From positions 37,750-101,749 of the forward strand of contig UQTW01000006.1 of the NCBI GenBank assembly GCA_900544115.1: 64,000 nucleotides of DNA, given 5' to 3'. Under the pieces are notes generated by a model. That model had not been told where the DNA came from and did not search any database. It saw only the letters and a program-made list of their open reading frames with translations. Source of the stretch: an uncultured Collinsella sp. (lineage in GTDB: Bacteria; Actinomycetota; Coriobacteriia; Coriobacteriales; Coriobacteriaceae). This document shows, piece by piece, positions 33,703 to 42,987 of the stretch (its first letter is position 1; the number at the start of each line of letters is the position of its first letter). Position numbers and translations under genes: made by a program.

Positions 33703-34563
33703 TTACTTGATGTTGTACTTAGCCATGAGGGCGTCGACGGTACCGTCGTCAGTCAGGTCCTTGATGGCCTGGTTGATGTCGTCCTTGAGCTTGGTGTTGC
33801 CCTGGTTGATGGCGATGGCGTACTCCTCGCCGGTGCTGACCTGCTTGATGGTCTGGCAGGTGTTGAACTGCTCGGCGGTCAGCTGGCTGGCAACGGAGCG
33901 GTTGGTGACTACGGCGTCGCCCTTATCGGACTGCAGGGCGCTGAAGCACTCGGTGGCGTCCTTGTAGGGGACGATCTTGGCCTTGGGGAAGTTCTCCTGG
34001 GCAAAGGCCTCGGCGGTCGAGCCAGACTGGACGATGATGGTAGCGTCGGCGTTGTTGAGCTTCTCGCTGAAGTTGTCGGCCGTGATATCGGTGTTATCGA
34101 CCTTGGTCACGATAGCCTGATCGTCCATGTAGTAGGAATCGGAGAAAGTGACTTCCTTCTCACGCTCGGGCGTGTCGGTGATAGCCGCGATGGCGACGTC
34201 GTACTTGGCGCCCGAAGCAACGCCGGGGACGAGCGTGTCAAAATCATTGTTGACATACTCGACATCCAGACCCAGCTTATCGCCGATAGTCTTAATGAGT
34301 TCAAGGTCAAAGCCCTGGTAGTCGCCATTGTCATCCTTGTACTCAAACGGAGCGTACTCGGCAGAGGTGCCGACGGTCAGCGTACCGTCCTTGACGAGCG
34401 CGTACTCCTTGGAACCGTCGACCTTCTCGACCTTAGCGTCGTCAGAGCTGCTGGAACTGGCATCAGAACCAGAGGTGGCGTTGGACGAGCCGCAGCCCGT
34501 CAGAGCAAGGGCGAGCGCCATAGCACCCGTGGCGGCAAATGCGCCAAGCTTCTTCAGCTTCAT
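33703..34563 (-). CDS. amino-acid ABC transporter substrate-binding lipoprotein
   Basis: A 286-residue lipoprotein. The signal peptide ends in the lipobox LALTGC (Cys near residue 24), followed by a Ser/Asp linker. TLTVGTSAEYAPFEYKDDNG, GFDLELIKTIGDKLGLDVEY and VAIAAITDTPEREKEVTFSD are the family-3 solute-binding signatures. It delivers a polar amino acid to the permease. Start at 34563 with AAGGAG; first gene of the three-gene operon. Confidence 0.93.
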   Translation of the reverse strand: MKLKKLGAFAATGAMALALALTGCGSSNATSGSDASSSSSDDAKVEKVDGSKEYALVKDGTLTVGTSAEYAPFEYKDDNGDYQGFDLELIKTIGDKLGLDVEYVNNDFDTLVPGVASGAKYDVAIAAITDTPEREKEVTFSDSYYMDDQAIVTKVDNTDITADNFSEKLNNADATIIVQSGSTAEAFAQENFPKAKIVPYKDATECFSALQSDKGDAVVTNRSVASQLTAEQFNTCQTIKQVSTGEEYAIAINQGNTKLKDDINQAIKDLTDDGTVDALMAKYNIK

Positions 34564-34710
34564 AATCAGTCTCCTTCCAATGACCCCACGTGATTCAGGG
34601 GTCTGCAAAAACTGAGGGTTATTATGCACCCGCTTGGAAGAATCCGCAATTAGAAAACTGATTGAAACAAACCCATAACGTGAATGGAGCACTCCACTTT
34701 ATGACAGTCA

Positions 34711-35577
34711 TCACTGCTGCAATGACCTTAACAATTTGATTTCAGCCGCATAACCTGCAAGTTCGTTCGGTGTCTCCAAAATGAATGGCAATGCGCGCAA
34801 GCGGCCATTCGATACAATATTCTGCATAACCTGCATACCGCCGCCAAACTCTTCGCTACCCAGGTAGCCCTTACCGATGCATTCGTGGCGGTCCTTATGG
34901 GCGCCGCAGGGGTTCTTGGAGTCATTGATATGCACGGCGCGCAGGCGCTCGATACCCACCACACGATCGAACTCGTCGAGCACGCCTTCAAGATCGTGGA
35001 CGATGTCGTAGCCGGCGTCATTCACATGGCAGGTGTCCAAGCAAACGCCCAACTTGGCCGACAGCTCGGGGCGCTTGTCGGCAACGCCCTGGATGATGAG
35101 TGCCAGTTCCTCAAAGCTGCGGCCCACCTCGGTGCCCTTGCCGGCCATGGTCTCGAGCAGCACCGTCGTCTGTTGGCCCTCAAACATCACCTGGCACAGG
35201 GTGTCGACGATCATCTGAATGCCGGCGTCGGAGCCCTGCCCCACATGCGCACCGGGATGGAAGTTGTAGTAGTTGCCGGGCAGCGCTTCCATGCGCCGCA
35301 GGTCCTCCGCCATGGCCTCCAAGGCAAACTCGCGCGCCCGCTCTTTGGCCGAGCAAGGGTTATAGGTATACGGGGCATGAGCCACAAGCGGGCCAAAATC
35401 GTTCTGTTCCATAAGCTCGCGCAGGGCGGCCACGTCATCCATGTCAAGGTCTTTCGCCTTGCCGCCGCGCGGGTTGCGTGTAAAGAATGCAAAGGTATTG
35501 GCGCCAATTGACAACGCCGTCTCCCCCATCGCCCGATAGCCCTTCGTCGTGGATAGATGACACCCGATCGTCAGCAT
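34711..35577 (-). CDS. nfo: endonuclease IV (AP endonuclease)
   Basis: A 288-residue TIM-barrel metalloenzyme that cleaves DNA 5' of abasic sites. Zn-ligand motifs are seen in order: YYNFHPGAHVG, VLLETMAGKGTEVG, GVCLDTCHVNDAGYDI, AVHINDSKNPCGAHKDRHE, HECIGKGYLG and ALPFILETP. Length is normal for Nfo. GGGGGAG precedes the ATG. It appears monocistronic; the downstream 35578-35749 region on the other side holds a palindromic repeat and no gene. Confidence 0.95.
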   Translation of the reverse strand: MLTIGCHLSTTKGYRAMGETALSIGANTFAFFTRNPRGGKAKDLDMDDVAALRELMEQNDFGPLVAHAPYTYNPCSAKERAREFALEAMAEDLRRMEALPGNYYNFHPGAHVGQGSDAGIQMIVDTLCQVMFEGQQTTVLLETMAGKGTEVGRSFEELALIIQGVADKRPELSAKLGVCLDTCHVNDAGYDIVHDLEGVLDEFDRVVGIERLRAVHINDSKNPCGAHKDRHECIGKGYLGSEEFGGGMQVMQNIVSNGRLRALPFILETPNELAGYAAEIKLLRSLQQ

Positions 35578-35593
35578 CCCCAGCTCCCCCTCA

Positions 35594-35672
35594 TCAGTTG
35601 CGGTGAAATAGTTCCTGTCGATGCCTTATTCTGCCGCAAACAGGAACTATTCCACCGCAAGTTATAAAAGGG
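35594..35672. repeat. 79-bp palindromic element, copy 1
   Basis: Arms TTGCGGTGAAATAGTTCCTG (35598-35617) and 35641-35660 form an inverted repeat with one mismatch. The same 79 bp recurs at 36781-36859 with one base changed, so this is a true repeat family rather than a chance palindrome. Both copies have the same orientation. Confidence 0.88.
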
Positions 35673-35749
35673 GCATCAGAGATGCGGGGCACCAAGCACT
35701 ACGGCTACGGGCGCCGGCGTCATGATCCCTCACGCGTCAGCGCCAGGTC

Positions 35750-36769
35750 CTAGAGGGCTAGACGGATTGCATCGATAATGCGCGCGCAGCGCTGTGTGGC
35801 GGCAAGGGGCATGACGGGACTCTCGAGTTTCCCCGCCCGGATGAGCTGGGTCGCATGCTGGATTTCGCCGTAGAAATCATCGACCTCAAACGGGGCATTT
35901 ACTTCGAGCATTCGTCCGTCGGAGTACCTCACATGGGCGAGCTCGGGGCGATGGAGGCGCTCGATTTCCAACGAGCCCCGCTCGCAGGCAATCATTAAGC
36001 GGCTTTCATATGCTGCTTTGCCGTCACACGCCATATGAATGGGTATACCGCCGACACTCATATGGATCTCATCGGCCCAATCCACGCGGCCGCCCGATAC
36101 GTCACGCCAGCGAACTTAACGAGACGAAACATCGCACGCGCCCGCAAGCAGATCCTCAAACCACCCGACTGCATAGCAGCCCATGTCATATAGACAGCCA
36201 CCCTGCAACGGATCGAGTAGATAACTCGAAGGGGACTCACCATAATCGAGTTTTTGCACGCTTTCGATCGAAACGATACGGCCGAGCTCGCCCGACGCAA
36301 GCAAGCCCTTCACGCGAGTACGCATCGGACAAAACCGATTTTTCATCGCCTCCATAAACGGCACACCGCACTCACGGGAAACGGAGGCGATCGCATGGGC
36401 CTCTTCTTCATTCAAAACGGCCGGCTTTTCGCACAGTACGGCCTTTCCCGCGCGCAGTGCCCGACAGACCCAATGCGCATGCATGCCATGCGGAAGAGCC
36501 AAGTAGATTGCGTCGACATCGGGGTCGGCAATCAGCGCATCATAAGCCGCATCGCCGTTATCGTCGACCGAGGCATGGCCATGCGCAACATCAATCGAAA
36601 ACGCTCGGCAAAATTCCTCGACATGTGCAGGAGTGCGGCCGGCCGCAGCCACCAGCCGTGCCCCGTCGACCTTCTTGAGCGACGATGCAAATCGATGCGA
36701 AATGTGTCCAGCGCCCAAAACGCCCCAACGAACCTCACGCAAATCATCACATGAATCCCGATGGCCCAC
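35750..36769 (-). pseudogene. Gfo/Idh/MocA oxidoreductase broken by an in-frame stop
   Basis: The minus strand encodes an NAD(P)-dependent sugar-type oxidoreductase: RWGVLGAGHISHRFASSL (dinucleotide site), YLALPHGMHAHWVCRALRAG, LCEKPAVLNEEEAHA and MEAMKNRFCPM are the N-terminal domain, and QGGCLYDMGCYAVGWFEDLL starts the C-terminal one. At 36116-36118 a TAA interrupts; the same frame continues without shift to 35750 with plausible C-terminal sequence (GSLEIERLHRPEL, IQHATQLIRAG). Total ~338 residues, the usual length. The GTG start at 36769 follows GGGGG. A 79-bp element sits at either side. Loss of function is likely unless the stop is read through. Confidence 0.8.
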
Positions 36770-36780
36770 GACAGCCCCCT

Positions 36781-36859
36781 TCAGTTGCGGTGAAATAGTT
36801 CCTGTCGATGCCTTATTCTGCCGCAAGCAGGAACTATTCCACCGCAAGTTATAAAAGGG
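36781..36859. repeat. 79-bp palindromic element, copy 2
   Basis: Identical to 35594-35672 except one G for A in the middle. It ends directly at the 3' end of the aldo/keto reductase gene on one side and provides the region upstream of the pseudogene start on the other. Confidence 0.88.
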
Positions 36860-38050
36860 TCACGAGGAGCGCGTTTTGCCGAAGGCCTTAAGCACCGCCG
36901 TCACGGGACCAGGCTGAAAACGGCGGCGTACGTCGTCCAAGCGCCCGGGGATATCGATGTGCTGCGGACAATGCCGCGCGCATTTGCCGCATTTGACGCA
37001 ATTGCTCACCAACTTGGACTCGCTCGTGCGCACCGCACTCGCCGTAAAGTATTGTGACAGCCCCGTAAACCAGCTGTGCGCATAGCTCGCGTTGTAGGCG
37101 GCAAAGCAGCCGGGAATGTTGATACCCTTGGGACATGGCATGCAGTAGCCACATCCCGTGCAGGGCACACGGTTCGATTTCTCAAACTCCATCAACACGC
37201 GCGCAATCGTGTCGAGCTGGTTGGCAGTCATCGAATTCGGCAACGCGAGGTCTGCCAGTGACGAATTCTCGTCCACCTGCGCGGTATCGGTCATGCCCGA
37301 AAGCAGCATCGTCACCTGAGGATGGTTCCACACCCACGAAAGCCCCCAGGCGGCAGGAGTACGCAGGTGCGGGTCACGGGCGTCGTCGAGCACAGCGCGA
37401 GCCCGCGGCGGTAGCTTGCCCGCCAGACGCCCGCCCAGCAGCGGCTCCATCACAAACACCGCGAGCCCGCGCTCCGCGGCCGCCATGAGTCCTGCTGTTC
37501 CCGCCTGATATCGCTCTCCAGCGTAATTGTACTGGATCTGGCAAAAGTCCCACTCATATGCATCGAGCATCGTCATGAAATCCGCCGCGCTGCCGTGGTA
37601 CGAAAAACCAATCTGGCGAATGCGCCCCGCCGCCTTTTGACGCGCAATCCAGTCCTCGATGCCCAACGCCACCACACGTTCCCACTGGGCGGGCGAGGTA
37701 ATGTTGTGCATGAGGTAATAGTCGATACGGTCGGTCCGCAGGCGACGCAGCTGCTCGTCGAAGAACCGATCGAAATCCTCCGCGCATTTGCACGAAGCAT
37801 GCGGCAGCTTGGTTGCGAGCAAAACCTGGTCGCGCAAGCCCAGGCGCTCAAGCGACGCCCCCACGCACGCCTCGTTGCCGGGATAGAGATAGGCCGTGTC
37901 CAGGTAGTTAATCCCCTGCTCCACCGCACGGGAGATGATGGCGTCGGCAGTCTTCGCATCCGGGCGTCCCGGCGCACCGGGAAACCTCATGCAGCCCAGT
38001 CCCAACGCCGAGATACGGTTGCCGCTTTTGGGGTCAACGCGATATTGCAC
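36860..38050 (-). CDS. aldo/keto reductase with C-terminal 4Fe-4S ferredoxin domain
   Basis: A 396-residue protein. The N-terminal AKR barrel has ALGLGCMRFPG, INYLDTAYLYPGNEA (catalytic Asp and Tyr), LATKLPH (Lys) and YYLMHNI (His). The last ~110 residues hold two cysteine clusters, CTGCGYCMPCPKGINIP and CVKCGKCARHCPQHIDIP, for 4Fe-4S centres. Such proteins are common in anaerobes and probably use ferredoxin-linked reduction; the substrate is not known. GTG start with GGGAGGGG. Confidence 0.9.
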   Translation of the reverse strand: MQYRVDPKSGNRISALGLGCMRFPGAPGRPDAKTADAIISRAVEQGINYLDTAYLYPGNEACVGASLERLGLRDQVLLATKLPHASCKCAEDFDRFFDEQLRRLRTDRIDYYLMHNITSPAQWERVVALGIEDWIARQKAAGRIRQIGFSYHGSAADFMTMLDAYEWDFCQIQYNYAGERYQAGTAGLMAAAERGLAVFVMEPLLGGRLAGKLPPRARAVLDDARDPHLRTPAAWGLSWVWNHPQVTMLLSGMTDTAQVDENSSLADLALPNSMTANQLDTIARVLMEFEKSNRVPCTGCGYCMPCPKGINIPGCFAAYNASYAHSWFTGLSQYFTASAVRTSESKLVSNCVKCGKCARHCPQHIDIPGRLDDVRRRFQPGPVTAVLKAFGKTRSS

Positions 38051-38212
38051 GGCCCCTCCCCTCCCATCGAAGTCCTGACAAGGCGAAACAAACCCGTCAC
38101 GTCATCGAAACACATCGGAATCGCAATCGAGAACGTATCGTAACGCAGCAGAAATCGCGCTGTCACGGCACCGCTTTAACATCAGCAAAAAGCCCGATGA
38201 AAGGAGTCGCCC

Positions 38213-38983
38213 ATGCCCGCGCTCGACCTTTGGAACCTCGCATCCCAGCTCAAAAGCACCGATTATCGCTGGGTCGACCTCACCCACACGCTCTCGTGCG
38301 ACACCCCGCACTGGTTTGGCTTTAAGCCGTTTGAGTCCACCAAGCTCTTCGACTACCTGCCCGACACGCCCGGGGACATGCTCGCGCCCATGCGCTGCTT
38401 TCAGTATTCGGTCGCCTCGCAATACGGCACCCACGTCGACGCACCGCGGCATTTCCATGTTGAGGGTCGTTCCCTTGGAGAGATTGAACCCATCGAGTTT
38501 ATGCATCCGCTCTGTGTGATCGACAAGCACGAGGAGTGCGCCGCAAATCCCGACTTTATCCTGACCATCGAGGACCTCAAAGCCTGGGAGGACGAGCACG
38601 GTCGTATTCCCGAGGACGCTTTCGTCGCCTTCCGCTCCGACTGGTCCAAGCTCGCCGACCTCGAAAACAAGGACAAGGACGGCCGGCCCCACTACCCCGG
38701 TTGGGATCTCGACGCCATCAAATGGCTTTTAGAAGAGCGCAACATCGGCGCCATCGGTCACGAACCGGCAGACACCGACCCCGCGTCGGTGACCACACGC
38801 GAGGACGCCTACCCCTATCCCGGCGAGCAATACATCCTCTCGGTCGACCGCTATCAGATCGAAGTCATGGACCATCTGGACGAGCTTCCCGCCACGGGTG
38901 CCGTCATCTTCTGCACCTTCCCCAAGGTCCGCGATGGCGTCGGATACCCCGCCCGCGTCTTTGCGGTCTGCCCCGCGGCATAA
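38213..38983 (+). CDS. cyclase family protein (kynurenine formamidase-like)
   Basis: A 256-residue metal-dependent hydrolase of the cyclase family. WVDLTHTLSCDTPHW and QYGTHVDAPRHFHVEG hold the metal ligands (His, Asp, His), IGHEPADTDPASV is the conserved loop and AVIFCTFPKVRDG the C-terminal strand. Family members include bacterial kynurenine formamidase and isatin hydrolase; nothing here points to tryptophan degradation. AAAGGAG precedes the ATG. A terminator follows. Confidence 0.85.
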   Translation: MPALDLWNLASQLKSTDYRWVDLTHTLSCDTPHWFGFKPFESTKLFDYLPDTPGDMLAPMRCFQYSVASQYGTHVDAPRHFHVEGRSLGEIEPIEFMHPLCVIDKHEECAANPDFILTIEDLKAWEDEHGRIPEDAFVAFRSDWSKLADLENKDKDGRPHYPGWDLDAIKWLLEERNIGAIGHEPADTDPASVTTREDAYPYPGEQYILSVDRYQIEVMDHLDELPATGAVIFCTFPKVRDGVGYPARVFAVCPAA

Positions 38984-39060
38984 GCGCACAGCGCAATAGT
39001 TTCTTTTTCATAACAGCGCCCCGCGCACCCACCAATCACCCTGGCAGCATACAATCCATC

Positions 39061-39088
39061 AGGCGCCCCTTACGCGGGCGCCTTTTAT
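39061..39088 (+). terminator. intrinsic terminator
   Basis: AGGCGCCC (39061-39068) pairs with GGGCGCCT (39076-39083), followed by TTTAT. Confidence 0.88.
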
Positions 39089-39105
39089 ATGGGGAGATGA
39101 TTCAC

Positions 39106-40020
39106 ATGCAGATCAACAAGGTCGCCTTTATCGGCAAGGGCGGCGTCGGCCTGCTCTACGGCAGCATGATTGCCAAGGCCCTCGGCAATGACGCCGTCGA
39201 ATACGTCATGGACGATGCACGCTTCGAGCGTCACGCAAACGATGCGCTTACCATCAACGGCAAGCCCTGTGCACTCAAGTCCGTCCGCGCCAGCGAGGCA
39301 GCGCCCGCCGATCTGGTCATCCTGACGGTCAAGACCACCGGTCTCGACCAAGCACTCAAGACTATGGAGCGTGTCGTGGGACCCAACACGCTCATCGCCT
39401 CGCTGTGCAACGGCATTACGAGCGAGCAAAAGATTGCCGAACGCTTTGGCTGGGAGCATACCGTCCTGGGTATCTGCCAGGGCATGGACGCCGTATTCCT
39501 CAACGGCGCGCTCACCTTTACCAATGCGGGCGAAATCTGCTTTGGTGCAGCCGCCGGCACCGGACCCGCGACCGTCGCCGCTATCGACGAGCTCTATACG
39601 CGCTGCGGCATCGCCCATACCGTCGAGGACGACATCGCCCACCGCATGTGGGCCAAACTCATGCTCAACGACGGCATCAACCAGACCTGCATGGCCTACG
39701 GCGGGACCTACGGAAGCGCCACGGAGCCGGGCTCCGAGCAGCGTCGCTGCTTTGTTTCCGCCATGCGCGAAACGCTTGCGGTCGCCAACGCCGAGGGCGT
39801 TGAGCTGACCGAGGCAGACCTGACGCAAATGGTGCATCTCATCGAGGGGCTCGACCCCGCCGGCATGCCCTCGATGGCGCAGGACCGCGTCGCGCAGCGC
39901 AAAACAGAGGTCGAGGAGTTCGCGGGCACCGTCCGCCGCCTCGCGGCCAAGCACGATATCCAGGCGCCGCAGAACGAATGGCTCTATCGGCGCATCCGTG
40001 ATATCGAGGCAAGCTGGTAA
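39106..40020 (+). CDS. ketopantoate reductase family protein (PanE/ApbA)
   Basis: A 304-residue NADPH-dependent reductase. KVAFIGKGGVGLLYGSMIA is the dinucleotide motif, LVILTVKTTGLDQALKTM carries the conserved Lys, SLCNGITSEQKIAERFG the Asn-Gly loop, and RMWAKLMLNDGINQTCMAYG the catalytic Lys and Asn. In pantothenate synthesis PanE makes pantoate; many gut relatives act on other 2-oxo acids, and no panB/panC is seen here. GGGGAG stands before the start. The frame stays open far upstream, but that part overlaps the cyclase gene. Confidence 0.88.
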   Translation: MQINKVAFIGKGGVGLLYGSMIAKALGNDAVEYVMDDARFERHANDALTINGKPCALKSVRASEAAPADLVILTVKTTGLDQALKTMERVVGPNTLIASLCNGITSEQKIAERFGWEHTVLGICQGMDAVFLNGALTFTNAGEICFGAAAGTGPATVAAIDELYTRCGIAHTVEDDIAHRMWAKLMLNDGINQTCMAYGGTYGSATEPGSEQRRCFVSAMRETLAVANAEGVELTEADLTQMVHLIEGLDPAGMPSMAQDRVAQRKTEVEEFAGTVRRLAAKHDIQAPQNEWLYRRIRDIEASW

Positions 40021-40058
40021 CGCCGCCGCACCGCATCCAACAGTCTCAATATCAAAAA

Positions 40059-40098
40059 CCGCCGCAAAGGGCACTCCCCTTGCGGCGGCTTCCTTCTT
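40059..40098 (+). terminator. intrinsic terminator
   Basis: A perfect 9-bp stem (40059-40067 with 40080-40088) followed by a T-rich stretch (CTTCCTTCTT). Confidence 0.75.
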
Positions 40099-40128
40099 CA
40101 TCTATGGGCAAAACCAGCTTCACAACGG

Positions 40129-40335
40129 CTAGCGCCGCACCTGCGGCGTCTCGTCCTCGTCATCGCGGCAAAGGGTCACGCCCGCACTTCCCAGCAGCGC
40201 TGATGCGATGAGCGCGCCGACCACAATAGGAGCAGCCCCGCACGAGCCCTGCATGCCTGCGACAAACGCAGCTGTAGGGCCAAGACAGCCAAGTACCAAT
40301 GCGACGGCGGCGATAGCGATATCTCGAGCGTTCAT
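40129..40335 (-). CDS. small membrane protein, unknown function
   Basis: A 68-residue protein with two hydrophobic segments (IAIAAVALVLGCLGPTAAFV and APIVVGALIASALLGSAGV) and a short charged tail (CRDDEDETPQVRR). GGAGGAA precedes the ATG at 8 nt. No family recognised. It stands alone between two terminators. Confidence 0.6.
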   Translation of the reverse strand: MNARDIAIAAVALVLGCLGPTAAFVAGMQGSCGAAPIVVGALIASALLGSAGVTLCRDDEDETPQVRR

Positions 40336-40445
40336 GAGACCACTTCCTCCACGAGAAAGACCTTATTTCTCATGAACCAGTGTGCCCCGCATGCATACGC
40401 CCAGCGTACCGCCACGGTAAGGGCTCTGTTAACTCAAACGCACAT

Positions 40446-40492
40446 AAAGAAAGGGCGGCTTTACGTTGCCTAAAAGCTCAGTAAAGACGCCC
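40446..40492 (-). terminator. intrinsic terminator of the secreted-protein gene
   Basis: GGGCGGCTTTAC (40453-40464) pairs with GTAAAGACGCCC (40481-40492), one mismatch; on the minus strand it is followed by TTTCTTT. Confidence 0.8.
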
Positions 40493-40526
40493 GCCCATCA
40501 TGTGCCTATTTTGCTCTGATGGCAGA

Positions 40527-41303
40527 TTACCAACCGGTGTAGTAGTCGGTGGTTCCGGCGGCGCAGCCGGAGTCATAGACCTTGCAATCACCCTTGGAGC
40601 CCGTAAAGGTCGAGCCCTGGGCCATATCGCCCGCGGCAACAACGTAATAGCCGTCGGAATCGCGCCAGAAGCCCTCAGAATCCTGCGTCCATTCGCCCGT
40701 GCGGTGGTGATACAACACGTTGCTGCTGTAATAAGTCTCGCGGCGGCCGTTATAGTTATTGACGCCGCTCGAGCGCGTCAGACCCGAGCCGTTCGCGTAA
40801 TACGCAGCAGACGTGTAAGACGAGCCGGAGCCGGCGTTGTAATACGAAGCCTGGGCGGCCTCGGCAGCCTCCGCCTCGGCGGCAGCGGCCTCGAGCGCTT
40901 CGCGCTTGGCATTCTCAAGCGCAGTGCGCAGCTCATCGAGCTCGGTCGACTTCGCGTCGACCTCCCCCATCGTCAAAAGGCTGCCCGCACCATCGATACA
41001 ACCCTGCAGCACAGCGTGCTCGTCATCGGTGGCATAGTCACCATACATGTTTAGGATAATCTGAGCGCGTATCTCAAGGGAATCGCGCTTGGCCTCCATC
41101 GAGGCGTTCCACTCCTGCATGGAACCATAACCATCGCCGCGATAATCAACGGGCTGTACCAGCGTCGTCTCGGACGGCGTAGATCCAACCGTATCGGACA
41201 GTGTTGCGGCGTGGGCATCAGTTGCACCGGCGCCCGCCAAAAGTGCCACGGTCAGAGCGGCGGAAAGGGCAGCGGCTTTCGGTTTTCGTGAATCGATCCT
41301 CAT
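40527..41303 (-). CDS. secreted protein with coiled-coil and C-terminal Cys-containing domain
   Basis: A 258-residue exported protein. Signal peptide: basic MRIDSRKPK then ALSAALTVALLAGAGA and the AxA cut site DAHAATL (about residue 33). Residues ~55-165 are helical and Ala/Glu-rich (LENAKREALEAAAAEAEAAE), likely coiled coil. A Tyr/Ser/Gly-rich spacer follows, then a ~55-residue C-terminal domain with FWRDSDGYYVVAAGDMAQG and KVYDSGCAAGTTDYYTGW, reminiscent of small cell-wall-associated barrel domains. A role at the cell wall is likely; no catalytic set is certain. GGAGG lies 11 nt before the ATG. Confidence 0.75.
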   Translation of the reverse strand: MRIDSRKPKAAALSAALTVALLAGAGATDAHAATLSDTVGSTPSETTLVQPVDYRGDGYGSMQEWNASMEAKRDSLEIRAQIILNMYGDYATDDEHAVLQGCIDGAGSLLTMGEVDAKSTELDELRTALENAKREALEAAAAEAEAAEAAQASYYNAGSGSSYTSAAYYANGSGLTRSSGVNNYNGRRETYYSSNVLYHHRTGEWTQDSEGFWRDSDGYYVVAAGDMAQGSTFTGSKGDCKVYDSGCAAGTTDYYTGW

Positions 41304-41514
41304 GTAGCTGGAAACCTCCGTAGTGCGTTTTTGCTGCGTTTGAGCTGCGTGTGATTCGATCGCGCTGCATAGTACCTCGAGCAAATCGCGACCTGCGGTT
41401 TTACTCAAAAGGCGCACGTCAATTGCGTAAAACTCACATCCTCTCAACAGGAGTTTTCCACAACTCGAATGCATACAGCATGCCAAAAACCCTGTAATAG
41501 CGCCCTTCCTATGC

Positions 41515-41555
41515 AAAAAAGGCGCCTGCGCAACCATTGCTTGCGCAGGCGCCTT
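41515..41555 (-). terminator. intrinsic terminator of metY
   Basis: A perfect 15-bp stem (41519-41533 with 41541-41555), 7-nt loop, followed on the minus strand by TTTTTT overlap. The rest of 41304-41514 has no gene; it should hold the promoter of the secreted-protein gene. Confidence 0.92.
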
Positions 41556-41615
41556 GAGCAGGCATTTTATGCAGTTATACCTATCGAGTCGCAAGGGGTC
41601 CTTGCACAAGTCGCC

Positions 41616-42926
41616 TTACTCGTCCAGCGCGGCGAAGGCCTGCTTCAGATCCCAAATGATGTCCTCGGCGTTCTCGGTACCGATGGAAAGACGGATCGTG
41701 GAGGGCGTGATGTTCTGCTCGGCGAGCTCCTCGGCAGAGAGCTGGGAGTGCGTGGTGGTAGCCGGGTGCACGACGAGCGACTTGACGTCGGCCACGTTGG
41801 CGAGCAGCGAGAACACCTGCAGATGATCGATGAACTTCCAAGCTGCCTCCTGGCCACCCTTAATCTCAAAGGTGAAGATCGAAGCGCCGCCGTTGGGGAA
41901 GTACTTCTGATAGAGCTCGTGATCGGGGTGCTCAGGCAGGCTCGGGTGGTTCACCTTGGCGACGTGGCTGTCACCAGCCAGGAACTCAACGACCTTCTTG
42001 GTGTTCTCGACATGACGGTCGACGCGCAGCGACAGAGTCTCGGTGCCCTGGAGCAGGACCCAGGCGTTGAACGGGCTGATGCAGGCGCCCTCGTCACGCA
42101 GCAGGATAGCGCGGACATAGGTCGCGAAGGCGGCGGGACCGGCAGCCTCGGCAAACGAGACGCCATGGTAGGAGGGGTTGGGCTCGGCGATCTGCGCATA
42201 CTTGCCGCTCGCCTTCCAGTCGAAGTTGCCGCCATCGACGATCACACCGCCCAGCGAGGTGCCGTGGCCGCCGATGAACTTGGTTGCGGAGTGGACAACG
42301 ATGTTGGCGCCATGCTCCAGCGGACGGAACAGATACGGGGTGCCGAAGGTGTTGTCGACGACAACCGGCAGACCGTGCTTCTTGGCGATCTCGGAGATGG
42401 CGTCGATGTTGGGGATGTCAGAGTTGGGGTTGCCGAGCGTCTCGAGATAGATGACCGTGGTGTTGTCCTTGATGGCACCCTCAACCTCTTCCAGGTTATG
42501 AGCATCGACAAAGGTGGTCTCGACGCCAAACTGGGAGAGCGTATGCTCGAGCAGGTTGTAGGAGCCACCGTAGATGGTCTTCTGAGCCACCACGTGGTCA
42601 CCAGCCTGGGCAAGAGCCTGCAGGGTATAGGTGATGGCAGCGGCACCGGAGGCGACGGCAAGACCGGCCACGCCACCCTCGAGCGCGGCGATACGGTCCT
42701 CAAAGACGCCCTGGGTGGAGTTGGTCAGACGGCCGTAGATGTTACCGGCGTCGGCAAGACCAAAGCGGTCGGCGGCGTGCTGGGAGTTGCGGAACACATA
42801 GCTCGTGGTCTGGTAGATAGGCACGGCACGGGAGTCGGATGCGGGATCGGCGCTCTCCTGGCCAACGTGCAGCTGCAGGGTATCGAAACCAAAGGTGTGC
42901 TCGGGGTTGTTGATGAACCGGCTCAT
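41616..42926 (-). CDS. metY: O-acetylhomoserine sulfhydrylase (MetY)
   Basis: A 436-residue PLP enzyme of the Cys/Met metabolism family that makes homocysteine from O-acetylhomoserine and sulfide. Landmarks: FDTLQLHVGQESADP, VPIYQTTSYVFRNSQHA, NIYGRLTNSTQGVFEDRIAA, and the PLP lysine in VVHSATKFIGGHGTSLGG. The length (about 430, longer than cystathionine synthases at ~390) and NSQHAADRF favour MetY. AAGGAG precedes the ATG. It has a long leader with a Cys-containing peptide and faces a divergent LysR gene. Confidence 0.94.
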   Translation of the reverse strand: MSRFINNPEHTFGFDTLQLHVGQESADPASDSRAVPIYQTTSYVFRNSQHAADRFGLADAGNIYGRLTNSTQGVFEDRIAALEGGVAGLAVASGAAAITYTLQALAQAGDHVVAQKTIYGGSYNLLEHTLSQFGVETTFVDAHNLEEVEGAIKDNTTVIYLETLGNPNSDIPNIDAISEIAKKHGLPVVVDNTFGTPYLFRPLEHGANIVVHSATKFIGGHGTSLGGVIVDGGNFDWKASGKYAQIAEPNPSYHGVSFAEAAGPAAFATYVRAILLRDEGACISPFNAWVLLQGTETLSLRVDRHVENTKKVVEFLAGDSHVAKVNHPSLPEHPDHELYQKYFPNGGASIFTFEIKGGQEAAWKFIDHLQVFSLLANVADVKSLVVHPATTTHSQLSAEELAEQNITPSTIRLSIGTENAEDIIWDLKQAFAALDE

Positions 42927-42987
42927 GATGATCTCCTTGATCGAACGAAAGTAAGTAAAAAGAGAGAAGTAAGTCGCTGTCGCCTGA

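Noticed and set aside
36116..36118. Possible selenocysteine or programmed recoding at the oxidoreductase stop
   Set aside because: The stop is TAA, not TGA, and no adjacent structure or slippery site stands out; a nonsense mutation is simpler.
35594..36859. CRISPR-like or direct-repeat array
   Set aside because: Only two copies, over 1 kb apart and each palindromic over its whole length, with no spacer pattern or cas gene.
38536..39105. Upstream extension of the PanE-like frame, as if fused to the cyclase
   Set aside because: The extension overlaps the cyclase gene in another frame and crosses an intrinsic terminator; GGGGAG supports the start at 39106.
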